From positions 1 to 38,742 of the forward strand of contig JABMSE010000118.1 in assembly GCA_013204645.1 (NCBI GenBank): DNA of 38,742 nucleotides, written 5' to 3'. Each line of letters begins with the position of its first letter. The first letter of the stretch is position 1. The notes under the pieces were generated by a model. That model worked only from the letters and a program-made list of their open reading frames with translations, had not been told where the DNA came from and made no database searches. Source of the stretch: Candidatus Saganbacteria bacterium (lineage in GTDB: Bacteria > Margulisbacteria > WOR-1 > O2-12-FULL-45-9). The position numbers and the translations under genes are program-made. This document shows positions 24,625-33,977 of the stretch, one piece after another.

Positions 24625-25821
24625 ATGACAAGGATCGCTGCTACTAATCCAATGCAAATATTGGCCCAAGCACGAGGGCACTTTGAGGCAGGGCAGATAA
24701 GCTGGGGAGTTGTTTCATTTCATCAACTCCACGCTCAGGCAACGCTACAGCTGCCACACTATCTAAAAATAGCAACTATGTTGCGCAAAAGCAACTGCAT
24801 AGAGTTAGCACTGATCTCTGGAAAAATAGCAAAAGCTGAGCTCTTATTTATCGAAAAATGCATAGAAGCGATTGCCCTCATTGCAGCAGAAGTACAGCTC
24901 GGACGCCGAACTCTAGCTCCCAAACCCAAACAAGAGATCGAAGAAAACATGCCCCATATTTATTTTCATGCTGGGATTTTTTGCCTGGCCCGAGGAGATA
25001 CCAAGAACGCCAATACTTATTTCCTCTTTGCCGGAAAACTGGGGAAGGGAAACTTTTGGCCTGAGGCCATTTCTGGGGGCATCTCTTCAGAAGAGCTTGC
25101 TGGCTTGGTTGCCGATGACCCAGCGCTAGCAGCCGAATCTTTGGGGCCTGCCTTTGCTTTTATTAAATCAACCTTTGCCAAAGCAGCAATTCCTCCTCCG
25201 GCAGCGCCTAGCCATGGAAGGCCCCCAGCTTCGAGGGCAGCGGCAGCACAACTAGCTCCCGCATCCAAACCCAATCCCAAAAAACTTATTAACAAAGCCC
25301 AAGGGGCCTTATCGCAAAACAATCCAACTGAGGCCTTTTCTTTTATTAGGCAAGCACGAACCTGTGCAAAGAACGAGCAGCAAAGAGCCATTCTCGATTA
25401 CCTAGAAGCAGTTGCTGAGGTTAAATTAAGGCATTTTGGGAGGGCCTCCCTATTACTAGCCAAGATAACGCCAGGCCATCCGCGTTACGGCAGATCAATA
25501 AAATATAAACTTATTGTGTTTGACAAAACTAAGCGCTACAGCGAGGGGCTTGAACTTCTAGGGCGGGAAGGTCATGCTCTACAGAACGGAAAAAGAACAC
25601 AAGTTATTTTATATTATGAATATCGAGCTCGTTTTCTTTTAGCCAGAGGGCAAAAAGATGTGAGAGAGGGAAGTAGGTGGGGAGCTGAGAACGACTTCGA
25701 GTCTGCTGACACTGCATTAGCGCATGCACGGTCTCTGCAAGATTCCCCTGAACTTAGAAGATTACAAAGCTGGATCGATCGCGACAAAGAAGCTCTTGAA
25801 AGAGCAGAAAGAGGATATTAG
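24625..25821 (+). CDS. TPR-like repeat protein
   Basis: Repeated helical Ala-rich segments (ARGHFEAGQISWGVVSFHQLHAQA, AQGALSQNNPTEAFSFIRQAR). Confidence 0.55.
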   Translation: MTRIAATNPMQILAQARGHFEAGQISWGVVSFHQLHAQATLQLPHYLKIATMLRKSNCIELALISGKIAKAELLFIEKCIEAIALIAAEVQLGRRTLAPKPKQEIEENMPHIYFHAGIFCLARGDTKNANTYFLFAGKLGKGNFWPEAISGGISSEELAGLVADDPALAAESLGPAFAFIKSTFAKAAIPPPAAPSHGRPPASRAAAAQLAPASKPNPKKLINKAQGALSQNNPTEAFSFIRQARTCAKNEQQRAILDYLEAVAEVKLRHFGRASLLLAKITPGHPRYGRSIKYKLIVFDKTKRYSEGLELLGREGHALQNGKRTQVILYYEYRARFLLARGQKDVREGSRWGAENDFESADTALAHARSLQDSPELRRLQSWIDRDKEALERAERGY

Positions 25822-25828
25822 TAATACG

Positions 25829-26431
25829 ATGCCACAACGAGTAAGCAATGGAAATGGACCTCAAAGAGGACGGCCGGTGGGCGAACGCTTGTTTCGCCAA
25901 GCACAAGCCGCACAAGCACGCGGAGATCGAATTGGCGTCTTAGCGGTCATGCTTGAGTGGGTAAAATTACAAGATATCCAAGAATCAAGGAGAGCCTTTG
26001 CACAATATCTAGCCCAGGTTTGTGATCAGTGGATCCCATTAGAACACAAGGAACCAGCCGATGTAAGAAAGGTCCAAAAAATTATTGCTGATATGAAAGA
26101 AATAGCCCTCACTGCTATTCAAAGCGCGCAAGCTGAGTATTTAGAAGTGGTCTGCCTTTTTGAACAAAAGAGATACGATAAAGTACTCGAGCTTTTAGAG
26201 CGCCTTAGCCCAGAGCATCGCTACCATGTAGAAACCTTAAGGACTCGGTTAAGTTGCTATCAAAGATTGCAAAGGTTTGAGGAGGGCGCTGCCTTTCTTT
26301 CAACCGTAAACCGTCTGCTGCCCGATGAAACAGCTGCGGGATTTGCAAGAGCTTTTCGTAGCACCCCAAGAGCACCGGAGCGTAACGGAAGACGTCCTCC
26401 CTGGGCTTTTGCCCTGGATGACGATGAATAA
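25829..26431 (+). CDS. TPR-like hypothetical protein
   Basis: GERLFRQAQAAQARGDRIGVLAVMLEWVKLQD; directly downstream of the preceding TPR-like gene. Confidence 0.55.
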   Translation: MPQRVSNGNGPQRGRPVGERLFRQAQAAQARGDRIGVLAVMLEWVKLQDIQESRRAFAQYLAQVCDQWIPLEHKEPADVRKVQKIIADMKEIALTAIQSAQAEYLEVVCLFEQKRYDKVLELLERLSPEHRYHVETLRTRLSCYQRLQRFEEGAAFLSTVNRLLPDETAAGFARAFRSTPRAPERNGRRPPWAFALDDDE

Positions 26432-26466
26432 TCCTAAATGGGGACACACGCTTCTCGAACAAAAGG

Positions 26467-26512
26467 GCTTCGCCCTGAGAAAGACTTCGTGCTCAGCCCG
26501 AAGGGGTCCGTC
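26467..26512. repeat. Palindromic repeat, family A
   Basis: gggcttcgccctgagaaagacttcgtgctcagcccgaaggggtccg. Confidence 0.65.
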
Positions 26513-26519
26513 CCCTTTT

Positions 26520-27605
26520 TTAAACCTTAAACCGCACCAAAACCAAGTCACCATCCTGCACTACATAATTCTTGCCTTCGGTATGAAGAACCCCTTTTTC
26601 GCGAGCTTTGGAGTAGGAGCCGACGCTTGCTAAATCATTATAATGTATAACCTCGGCGGCAATAAAACCACGCTGCATGTCAGAGTGCACTTTGCCAGCA
26701 GCCTGTGGAACTGTGGTTTCCTTCTTAACTGTCCAGGCTCGACATTCTTTTTGATTGGCCGTGAAAAAAGTAATCAGATCAAGTAATTTGTAGCCATTTT
26801 TTATTAGCTTTTGCAATCCTGTTTCGGAAAGTCCAATTTCTTTTTTATAGGCTTTTGCGTCTTCTTCTGGAAGTTGGGCAATTTCAGATTCAAGTTGAGC
26901 ACAAACCACAACGACCCTCGTTCCTTCCTCCCTCGCCACTTTCTCAATAATTTCAACCTGCTCGGGGTTTCCTGACTCATCCACATTCGCCACATAAAGA
27001 ACTGGCTTAAAGGTCAAAAGTGGAAGATCTCGTACAAAATCCTTTTCGTTATCAGCAATTTTCACGCTGCGGGCCGGCCTGCCAGCCCCTAGCGCATCCT
27101 TTAATTTTTGCAAAACCTCCGCTTGCTTGCGCAATGTCTTGTCTCCAGCTTTAGCTTTTATTGACACCTCCCGCAAGCGCTTCTCGACCAAGGCTAAATC
27201 AGCCAAGTTTAATTCAATATTTATGATTTCAATGTCATTTTTGGGGTTAACTTCACCGGCTACATGGGCAATCTCCTGGGATTTAAAGCAGCGCACCACA
27301 TTGACGATCGCATCGACTTCCCGGATGTGAGATAAGAATTGATTGCCCAGGCCCTCCCCTTTATGTGCCCCCTTCACCAACCCCGCAATATCATAAAACT
27401 CAATCACCGTCGGAATAACCTTGGAGGAGCCGATGATTTTCTGAACCTGATAAAGCCTTTCATCCGGGACTTCAACGATACCGACATTGGGATTGATGGT
27501 GCAGAAAGGGTAATTTGAAACCTCGGCCCGAGCAGAAGAGAGCATATTAAATAATGTGGATTTGCCAACATTTGGAAGGCCAATAATACCTAGCGAAAAG
27601 CCCAT
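26520..27605 (-). CDS. ychF: Redox-regulated ATPase YchF (OLA1-like)
   Basis: GIIGLPNVGKSTLFNMLS, FYDIAGLVKGAHKGEGLGNQFLSHIREVDAI, TFFTANQKECRAWTV. Confidence 0.95.
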   Translation of the reverse strand: MGFSLGIIGLPNVGKSTLFNMLSSARAEVSNYPFCTINPNVGIVEVPDERLYQVQKIIGSSKVIPTVIEFYDIAGLVKGAHKGEGLGNQFLSHIREVDAIVNVVRCFKSQEIAHVAGEVNPKNDIEIINIELNLADLALVEKRLREVSIKAKAGDKTLRKQAEVLQKLKDALGAGRPARSVKIADNEKDFVRDLPLLTFKPVLYVANVDESGNPEQVEIIEKVAREEGTRVVVVCAQLESEIAQLPEEDAKAYKKEIGLSETGLQKLIKNGYKLLDLITFFTANQKECRAWTVKKETTVPQAAGKVHSDMQRGFIAAEVIHYNDLASVGSYSKAREKGVLHTEGKNYVVQDGDLVLVRFKV

Positions 27606-27666
27606 AGATCTTGATTATAGCACAGTTATTTGGTATAATATTATTATCTCGAAAAGGGGGTAAATT

Positions 27667-28455
27667 ATGCGTTATTTGATTGTTTTGTTGATTGGGTTAT
27701 CATTGCTTTTGGGAGGTTTTTCAACTGAGGGCTATGCCAAGAAGGGGAGATTGACCCCAAGGCAGCGGGCAAAAATAAAAGCTCGCGTTCATAATCTAAC
27801 TCCTGCGCAAAAAGAACAAGCCGCTGCAGCCCTAAGACAAAAAATGATCCGTTTGGAAAATGCATCCGAAAAAGCCACCGCTGGTGCAAGTAGGGCTTTG
27901 ATTGAAGCGGACCTTGAAAGGGTTCAGGTTGAGTTAGGGTTGATTGCGCCTCCACCGATGGTAAAACCCCTCCGGCCAAAACCACCCCTTCCTCCAGGCA
28001 AAAAACCTCTACCACCTAAGGCTCAACTGCGTGGGCCACGCGTAGCTGTTTCAGTTGGCTATTTAGCCGGAATGATCGCTGCCCAAGGAGAACTCCGATA
28101 CTTTGAACCGTTTGGTTTAACTCAAATCACCTCTCAAATTGGCGCAGCTTATGCCCAAGGAGAAGATAGCGATAAAGTCCTTCGCAAACATGCTTTGATC
28201 ATACTAGGAGGAGCCTATAATTTAAACCCTCCAAAAACTTCAGGGCTTAGATCCTATATTGGCGTAGCAGCCAACTATGATGCCTATACCACTGGCAAAG
28301 TTTCTGGAACTTTTGGTGGAGAAGCTTATTACGGACTCGAAGGTGGTGCTCCCAAGGGTGGAAAAACTTTCTTTGAAGTTGGTTACGGCACCATTCGCAC
28401 TGGCTTTAGCCCAGATTATACGGGAGTAATTGCGCGGTTGGGTTATAAGTTCTAG
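27667..28455 (+). CDS. Secreted or outer-membrane beta-barrel-like protein
   Basis: N-terminal signal peptide; Gly/aromatic-rich C-terminal half ending in GVIARLGYKF. Confidence 0.55.
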   Translation: MRYLIVLLIGLSLLLGGFSTEGYAKKGRLTPRQRAKIKARVHNLTPAQKEQAAAALRQKMIRLENASEKATAGASRALIEADLERVQVELGLIAPPPMVKPLRPKPPLPPGKKPLPPKAQLRGPRVAVSVGYLAGMIAAQGELRYFEPFGLTQITSQIGAAYAQGEDSDKVLRKHALIILGGAYNLNPPKTSGLRSYIGVAANYDAYTTGKVSGTFGGEAYYGLEGGAPKGGKTFFEVGYGTIRTGFSPDYTGVIARLGYKF

Positions 28456-28476
28456 TTCTCGATTATTTATCTTAAC

Positions 28477-28509
28477 AAAAAAGACCCTGATTTATCGGGG
28501 TCTTTTTTT
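28477..28509 (+). terminator. Rho-independent terminator
   Basis: aaaaagaccctgatttatcggggtcttttttt. Confidence 0.85.
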
Positions 28510-28565
28510 ATGGATTGCAAACCTTGTTTCCCCTTTTCTTTTATCTAGAAATCTTTAAAAAACTT

Positions 28566-28592
28566 GAAATTTTCTTGAAATGCTGCCGATAA
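28566..28592 (+). promoter_or_regulatory. Sigma-28-like promoter for the GH16 gene: GAAATTTT-N11-GCCGATAA
   Basis: gaaatttt cttgaaatgct gccgataa; best match to the classical GCCGATAA. Confidence 0.7.
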
Positions 28593-28638
28593 ACCTTTGA
28601 CCATAAGGCTTTACTAAAGCAATAAAAGGAGTTTAATC

Positions 28639-30027
28639 ATGAATATTTCAGTTATTGATAGAATTTATTCGGTTTTCTTTTCTTCTCCTCTTTCGGCTTG
28701 CAATCCATCGGCGGGTGAAACAAGAACTGCTCAGGCTGCTCCAGATGATCCAACTCCGGCCCCAGTAACGGCTTCGGCTGATCCCCCTCCTCAAGCAACG
28801 GCTGATGCCTTGATAACCTGGGATGCACAAACTGCCCAGGAAATGAATCAGCATGAGGGAGGAAATTGGCATATGGCCAATTGGTCTAATGGTAATCCAT
28901 TTGATTGTACCTGGCAGCCGGACAATATTAGTTTTAATGATGGCATTATGACACTTACATTAGATAATAAGGGGTGTCCGGCTAGCTGCAACAGCGAGCC
29001 CTATGCTTCAGGAGAATATCGCACAATGCAGGAAACTTACGGCTATGGATATTACGAAACAAGTATGAAGGCAGCAGCTGGAGAAGGACTGGTGTCAGCC
29101 TTCTTCGTATACACAGGCGTTCACAGTCAACCATCGCATCAAGAAATTGACTTTGAAATTTTAGGAAAAGACTGCACCCAAGTCCAAACCAATTATTTTT
29201 CTGGAGTTCGTGATAGGGAGAAAGAAGAACAAGGCCTGTACGAAGAAAAGATCGATCTTGGTTTTAATGCCTGCGAAGAATTCCATAATTATGGTTTTAT
29301 GTGGGCAGCGGATTCTCTCGTCTGGTATATAGATGGGCAGCCTGCCCGAACTGTTTCACAGGCTGATGGAGCAAGTATTCCCCACGGAAAAACAAAGATA
29401 ATGCTAAATCTTTGGCCAGGCCGAGGTGTGGATGGGTGGCTAGGTCAGTTTGAATATCCGGGTCAGCCAATCACTGCTCAATACGATTGGATAAGATATT
29501 CTCCTCTGACTGACTTCGTTGAAGGAGCAGGTCCTCCTTCAGTAGAAGGACCTACATCAAAACCACCTACGGCACCTATTTCCAAAGAAGTCCCTCCCAC
29601 ACCGGCCACTGAAGGAACATTGCTGGTTAGTTCTTTTGCTGGAGGATCCTTTAATTTCAATGGTGGATTGTTTGCTAAAAAAACTGCTGAGCATTATACT
29701 TTTTCAGCTAGTCAAGCAGGCGATGCTGGTGGAGGAATCTTTTGTTCAAACCAAGATATTGCTGCTCATTCTACTTTAAAGTTTGAAATTGACGGATCGG
29801 TCACCCAACACGGAAACTGGACAAGATTGATTGTGCAGGTTTACGATGATGGTGACAGCAATTCTGCTCCATCTGTAAGTTTTGATCCCATTATTGTATC
29901 TGCTGACCAACAAACAATTGAGGTCCCTCTTCATAGCCAAGTAGATAATTTAGCTAAAATTCAGTTTATGCTGGTGGCCGATAGCGGAAGTTGTAATGTA
30001 GATATTTACAATTTGCGGTTTGAGTAG
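28639..30027 (+). CDS. Glycoside hydrolase family 16-like (beta-glucanase type) with C-terminal domain
   Basis: HQEIDFEILGKD (ExDxxE catalytic motif), SGEYRTMQETYGYGYYETSMKAA, HNYGFMWAADSLVWYIDGQ; AAAGGAG SD. Confidence 0.9.
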   Translation: MNISVIDRIYSVFFSSPLSACNPSAGETRTAQAAPDDPTPAPVTASADPPPQATADALITWDAQTAQEMNQHEGGNWHMANWSNGNPFDCTWQPDNISFNDGIMTLTLDNKGCPASCNSEPYASGEYRTMQETYGYGYYETSMKAAAGEGLVSAFFVYTGVHSQPSHQEIDFEILGKDCTQVQTNYFSGVRDREKEEQGLYEEKIDLGFNACEEFHNYGFMWAADSLVWYIDGQPARTVSQADGASIPHGKTKIMLNLWPGRGVDGWLGQFEYPGQPITAQYDWIRYSPLTDFVEGAGPPSVEGPTSKPPTAPISKEVPPTPATEGTLLVSSFAGGSFNFNGGLFAKKTAEHYTFSASQAGDAGGGIFCSNQDIAAHSTLKFEIDGSVTQHGNWTRLIVQVYDDGDSNSAPSVSFDPIIVSADQQTIEVPLHSQVDNLAKIQFMLVADSGSCNVDIYNLRFE

Positions 30028-30029
30028 AA

Positions 30030-32120
30030 TTACTTCATAAAATCGAGCTGGCTGATGTCAATGGCTTCAAAGCCGTCGTCACGGCTTTTGATTTCAACAT
30101 GATCGTAATCCCCAATCTCAATTTCATCTTTAGCCTCTTCTTCCTGGGCGTCCCATTTTTCATAAAGCTCTGACGAAAGCTCTTCTAGGTAGCGGGATGT
30201 ACGCATAATCACCTGGCCATCATAGCCGGAGTAGATCAAAGGGTAAGACAGATAAAGTTCGTCTTTAGCCCGGGTAATGGCCACATAAAATAAGCGGCGC
30301 TCCTCTTCCATCTCCTCTTCTTTTCCAAAACTCAAATAGGAAGGGAAGCGACCATCGGCCAACCAAGGCACAAAAACTATTTTCCATTCCAGTCCCTTTG
30401 CCTGATGAACAGTTGAAAGCACACAGGCTTCCTTATCGCCGCTATCGCCCTCAACAATGGTTTCCGATTCAATGCCCGAAACTAGTGCCAAAGCACTTAA
30501 AAGGGTTTCAAGATTTTTAAATTGGACCGCATATCCTCCCAGCTGCTCCAGATCCTCCATGCGTTCCCGATAATTTGGATATTGGTTTTTTAAGTGGTCT
30601 TCGTAACTTGATCGCGAAATCATTTTTATCATTTCAGATGGCGAATCAAGCTGCGATAATTCTCTGAGTAAGGACTGAAAAATCTTAAAAGACCTTTCTG
30701 CCCCGCTTGGAACAATTTTTAATACTTCTTTGCCAAGAATCTCTTCCAGGGGCTTGGGAGATTGATGGATAAATTGAAATATTTTAGCTGCGGTGCGCGC
30801 CCCAACTCTCTCCAAAAGTTTTAATATTCGGCCCCAAGAAATTTCATCAAAAGGATTATGGAAAACCTTTAGGTGGGCTAACACATCCTTGATATGGGCT
30901 TCCTCAAAAAAGCGAATGCCTGATCTTACCTCAAAGGGAATGCCCCTTTTCGTCAGCTCCATTTGGATTTCCATTGACTGATAATGGGAACGGTAGAGCA
31001 CGGCCATGTCATTTAAGCTGTGGCCTTGTTCGCGAAGCTCAAGCATTCGCTGGGCAATAAAAATGGCCTGCTCGTTCACGGTGTTTAAGGATAGCAGGAT
31101 GGGTTTTTCGCCTTGGGGCCGATTGGGGCGCAGGGATTTTTTAAATTTCTCCTTTGCCTGCGCAATGCTGGCATTGGCCATGTTTAAAATTTCCGGAGTT
31201 GAGCGGTGATTAAGCTCCAGCTTAAAAAGCTTGGCCTTAGGATAAACCTTGGGAAATTTCATTATATTTTTAAAGTGGGCACCCCGGAAGCTGTAAATGG
31301 ATTGTGAGTCATCTCCGACGGCCATAATATTTCCATGGTGCGAAGCTAGGATATCGATTATTTTTGCCTGAATGAGATTAGTGTCTTGATACTCATCCAC
31401 CAAAACATGCATAAATTTTTTGGCATAGGTTTGTGCAATATCAGGATTGTCCGCAAGTAACTTCCACCAGTAAAAGAGCAGGTCATCAAAGTCCATCAGG
31501 CTATTTTTCTTTTTCCGCTGCTGGTAGCGGTTAAAAATATCTTCAATCTCATCGGTTAAGGGTTCAAATTGAGGATAATTATAAGCAACAACATCACTAA
31601 TTTTTCGTCGCGTATTAACCGCTAAGCCAAAAATTGAACAGAGGTTATCGCCTTTGGGAAAGCGTCTGGCCTTAACGTCAATGTTGGCTTCGGTGATTGC
31701 AGCATCAATTAGTTCTTTTGAATCAGCTCGATCCAAAATAGTAAAGTTTGGCTTATATCCGATCTCCTTGGCGTGCTTGCGCAGGATGCGGTTACCGACA
31801 TGGTGAAAGGTCCCGCCCCAAATCCCTTTAACATCACGCTTCAAGAGCATCTCCACTCGAGAAAGCATCTCACGGGCGGCTTTGTTGGTAAAAGTAACCA
31901 GCAAGATTCTGTCCAGCGGAACGCCTGATTCAACCAAGTAGGCAACACGATAAGTAACGGTGCGGGTTTTGCCAGACCCGGCCCCGGCAATTACCAGCAT
32001 CGGGCCATTCTTCGCGGTTACTACTGGCAACTGCTCGGCAGTTAACTCTTGTGCATAATTAATCCGGAATTTTTTCTCCGCATTAAAATGGGTTTTTAAA
32101 ATGTACTTGTGCTGAGCCAC
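30030..32120 (-). CDS. UvrD/PcrA-type ATP-dependent DNA helicase (GTG start)
   Basis: VIAGAGSGKTRTVTYRVAYL, LLVTFTNKAAREM, LVDEYQDTN, VGDDSQSIYSFRGA, STVHQAKGLEWKIVFVP, RLFYVAITRAK. Confidence 0.95.
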   Translation of the reverse strand: MAQHKYILKTHFNAEKKFRINYAQELTAEQLPVVTAKNGPMLVIAGAGSGKTRTVTYRVAYLVESGVPLDRILLVTFTNKAAREMLSRVEMLLKRDVKGIWGGTFHHVGNRILRKHAKEIGYKPNFTILDRADSKELIDAAITEANIDVKARRFPKGDNLCSIFGLAVNTRRKISDVVAYNYPQFEPLTDEIEDIFNRYQQRKKKNSLMDFDDLLFYWWKLLADNPDIAQTYAKKFMHVLVDEYQDTNLIQAKIIDILASHHGNIMAVGDDSQSIYSFRGAHFKNIMKFPKVYPKAKLFKLELNHRSTPEILNMANASIAQAKEKFKKSLRPNRPQGEKPILLSLNTVNEQAIFIAQRMLELREQGHSLNDMAVLYRSHYQSMEIQMELTKRGIPFEVRSGIRFFEEAHIKDVLAHLKVFHNPFDEISWGRILKLLERVGARTAAKIFQFIHQSPKPLEEILGKEVLKIVPSGAERSFKIFQSLLRELSQLDSPSEMIKMISRSSYEDHLKNQYPNYRERMEDLEQLGGYAVQFKNLETLLSALALVSGIESETIVEGDSGDKEACVLSTVHQAKGLEWKIVFVPWLADGRFPSYLSFGKEEEMEEERRLFYVAITRAKDELYLSYPLIYSGYDGQVIMRTSRYLEELSSELYEKWDAQEEEAKDEIEIGDYDHVEIKSRDDGFEAIDISQLDFMK

Positions 32121-32220
32121 AAAAGAAAATCCTTTCTCAATAATTTAAGTCGAAGCACTTGTGCTGAGCCACAAAAAAAGTCCCTTCTCAATAATTTAGG
32201 TCGAAGCACTTGTGCGGCGC
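32105..32220. repeat. Tandem repeat (51-52 bp unit, about 2.2 copies) of the helicase translation-initiation region
   Basis: acttgtgctgagccacaaaa..cttctcaataattta.gtcgaagc twice, then a partial copy. Confidence 0.85.
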
Positions 32221-32272
32221 TATCATTTGCATTATAGCAAAAATATGGCCGCTTGGGAATCGGTCAGAAGGT

Positions 32273-32299
32273 GAAATTTTGGTTGCTTTTAGTCGATAT
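32273..32299 (+). promoter_or_regulatory. Sigma-28-like promoter: GAAATTTT-N11-GTCGATAT
   Basis: gaaatttt ggttgctttta gtcgatat. Confidence 0.65.
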
Positions 32300-32330
32300 A
32301 TATAGAGAGACCTACAAAGGTTCAAAAATA

Positions 32331-33761
32331 ATGCAAATTGTTGGATATTATACAAATAATGCTTGTATGGCAGGGCCACCACCCCCCTTGCAATGTGATC
32401 CTACCGTCGCTGAGTATTTGGTGGAGGATGAAAAAGGAAATATTCATATTATCTCCCCGGATATTATTTCCCCGCCCCTTGATCCGTTGGAAATTGAACT
32501 CTATATGCCAACTCCTGCCTCCGAAGAACTAGCCACTCTTTCAGCAAGGGATGAATGTTTTAAAGGGGAAAACCCAGAAATCCAAAACCTGCTATCCCTT
32601 ATCAAAGAAACTGAACCTGAATCCGCCATTTACGAATTGGAAAAAATTCAAGGTGGTCCAGCTTGCCTACGCTTAATTATTCAAGAAGGAACTTTCATGC
32701 AATATTATCTCTCAGCTAGATCTTTGACAGAATCTCCTCTGCCCGAAGCAGATACAGTTATTCGACAAATGATAACAAACAGCACCGCAACATGGGAAAA
32801 GGCCCTAGGATTAATTCTTTTGGGTTCCAGGACAGCCGCTGGCATAGAATCAGAATCCAACCCAGCAGAAATCATTTCGCCCTTTCTTGTAAGCGAGGAT
32901 CCCCTACTGCGGCTTGGCGCAATATTCGGCCTTTTGCGCATGGACGCTGAAAATGAACTAAACGAATTTGCAGAAGAAAGAAAAGGTTCCAGGATAGCGC
33001 AAACAGTCAACGGTCTTCTTTCTTACAAAGGACAAAGCACATCTTATGTTAGCACTATTCTTTTTGACTGGGCTGATCCGGGAACCTATCAGACAGCTTT
33101 TTTTCGCCACCCAACATTACTTGATGAGTTAGTAAAAGATGCCCAGGTCCATCCTGCTCAAGAATATAATGTTTGGGAAATTGGGTGTTCCTTGGGTCTT
33201 TCAACTGAAAGTGCCCGGATCGCCCTCAGCTTAAATAGAGAAGCAGCCTTTCACATTACAGGAACCGACATAAGTCCCTTTGCCCTCCTTTATGCAGCGC
33301 GAGGCAAATATCTCTTAGAAAACCTGTCACACATAGATCACTACTATTCAATTGATCCTCAGGAAAATGACTTGCAATCTTTCAGAAGGTACGTTTCGCA
33401 ACATAACTGGAATCCTGAGAAGGTCCTTAATGATTTTTTCACAAAAAAAGAATGCTCTTTGGGACCACTCTATACAGCACGGCGCGATCCAGGAATCCAT
33501 TTTATATTTGATGACGTTGCCTCCACAGACTCTTCTCTTCCCGATACTTCTTTCGACACTATAATTTATGCTAATGTCCATTACTTTTTAAGCAGAGAAG
33601 AGCGAGCACGTGCAATTCAAAAAATCCACCAAAAGCTGAAACCCGGGGGGGAAGTTTTCGTAGTAGATCCAAGGTCTCAAACATATATTGAATTTGAAGC
33701 CGCCTTTGGCAACCCCACCATAATAAAAGACGGTCCATTGATGGTTTACAGGAAGGATTAG
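32331..33761 (+). CDS. HEAT-like + CheR-like SAM methyltransferase, paralog 1
   Basis: FFRHPTLLDEL, VWEIGCSLGLSTESARIAL, ITGTDISPFALLYAARGKYLLE, FDTIIYANVHYFLSREERARAIQKIHQKLKPGGEVFVV. Confidence 0.75.
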   Translation: MQIVGYYTNNACMAGPPPPLQCDPTVAEYLVEDEKGNIHIISPDIISPPLDPLEIELYMPTPASEELATLSARDECFKGENPEIQNLLSLIKETEPESAIYELEKIQGGPACLRLIIQEGTFMQYYLSARSLTESPLPEADTVIRQMITNSTATWEKALGLILLGSRTAAGIESESNPAEIISPFLVSEDPLLRLGAIFGLLRMDAENELNEFAEERKGSRIAQTVNGLLSYKGQSTSYVSTILFDWADPGTYQTAFFRHPTLLDELVKDAQVHPAQEYNVWEIGCSLGLSTESARIALSLNREAAFHITGTDISPFALLYAARGKYLLENLSHIDHYYSIDPQENDLQSFRRYVSQHNWNPEKVLNDFFTKKECSLGPLYTARRDPGIHFIFDDVASTDSSLPDTSFDTIIYANVHYFLSREERARAIQKIHQKLKPGGEVFVVDPRSQTYIEFEAAFGNPTIIKDGPLMVYRKD

Positions 33762-33929
33762 AGCAACCTTTACACTTGGGGGCCGCCCCCACTTTTTTGC
33801 CTTAAGATAGCCAAAAACTCCTACAAATGGCCAAAAGGGGCAAAGGGGACAGTCCCCCGGAGGACTGCCCCCAACCCTTGACGTACCGGTGCCTGGCACA
33901 GAGTGACCAAATAATTCCTGCAAAAGTGT

Positions 33930-33956
33930 GAAATTTTTGCCCCCGCCTGTCGATAA
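33930..33956 (+). promoter_or_regulatory. Sigma-28-like promoter: GAAATTTT-N11-GTCGATAA
   Basis: gaaatttt tgcccccgcct gtcgataa. Confidence 0.65.
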
Positions 33957-33977
33957 GATATAGAGGCTTAAACAAAA

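Noticed and set aside
33772-33890. GC-rich hairpin ggggacagtcccccggaggactgccccc as a novel element
   Set aside because: May be a simple terminator or common REP-like repeat; no second copy found in the window.
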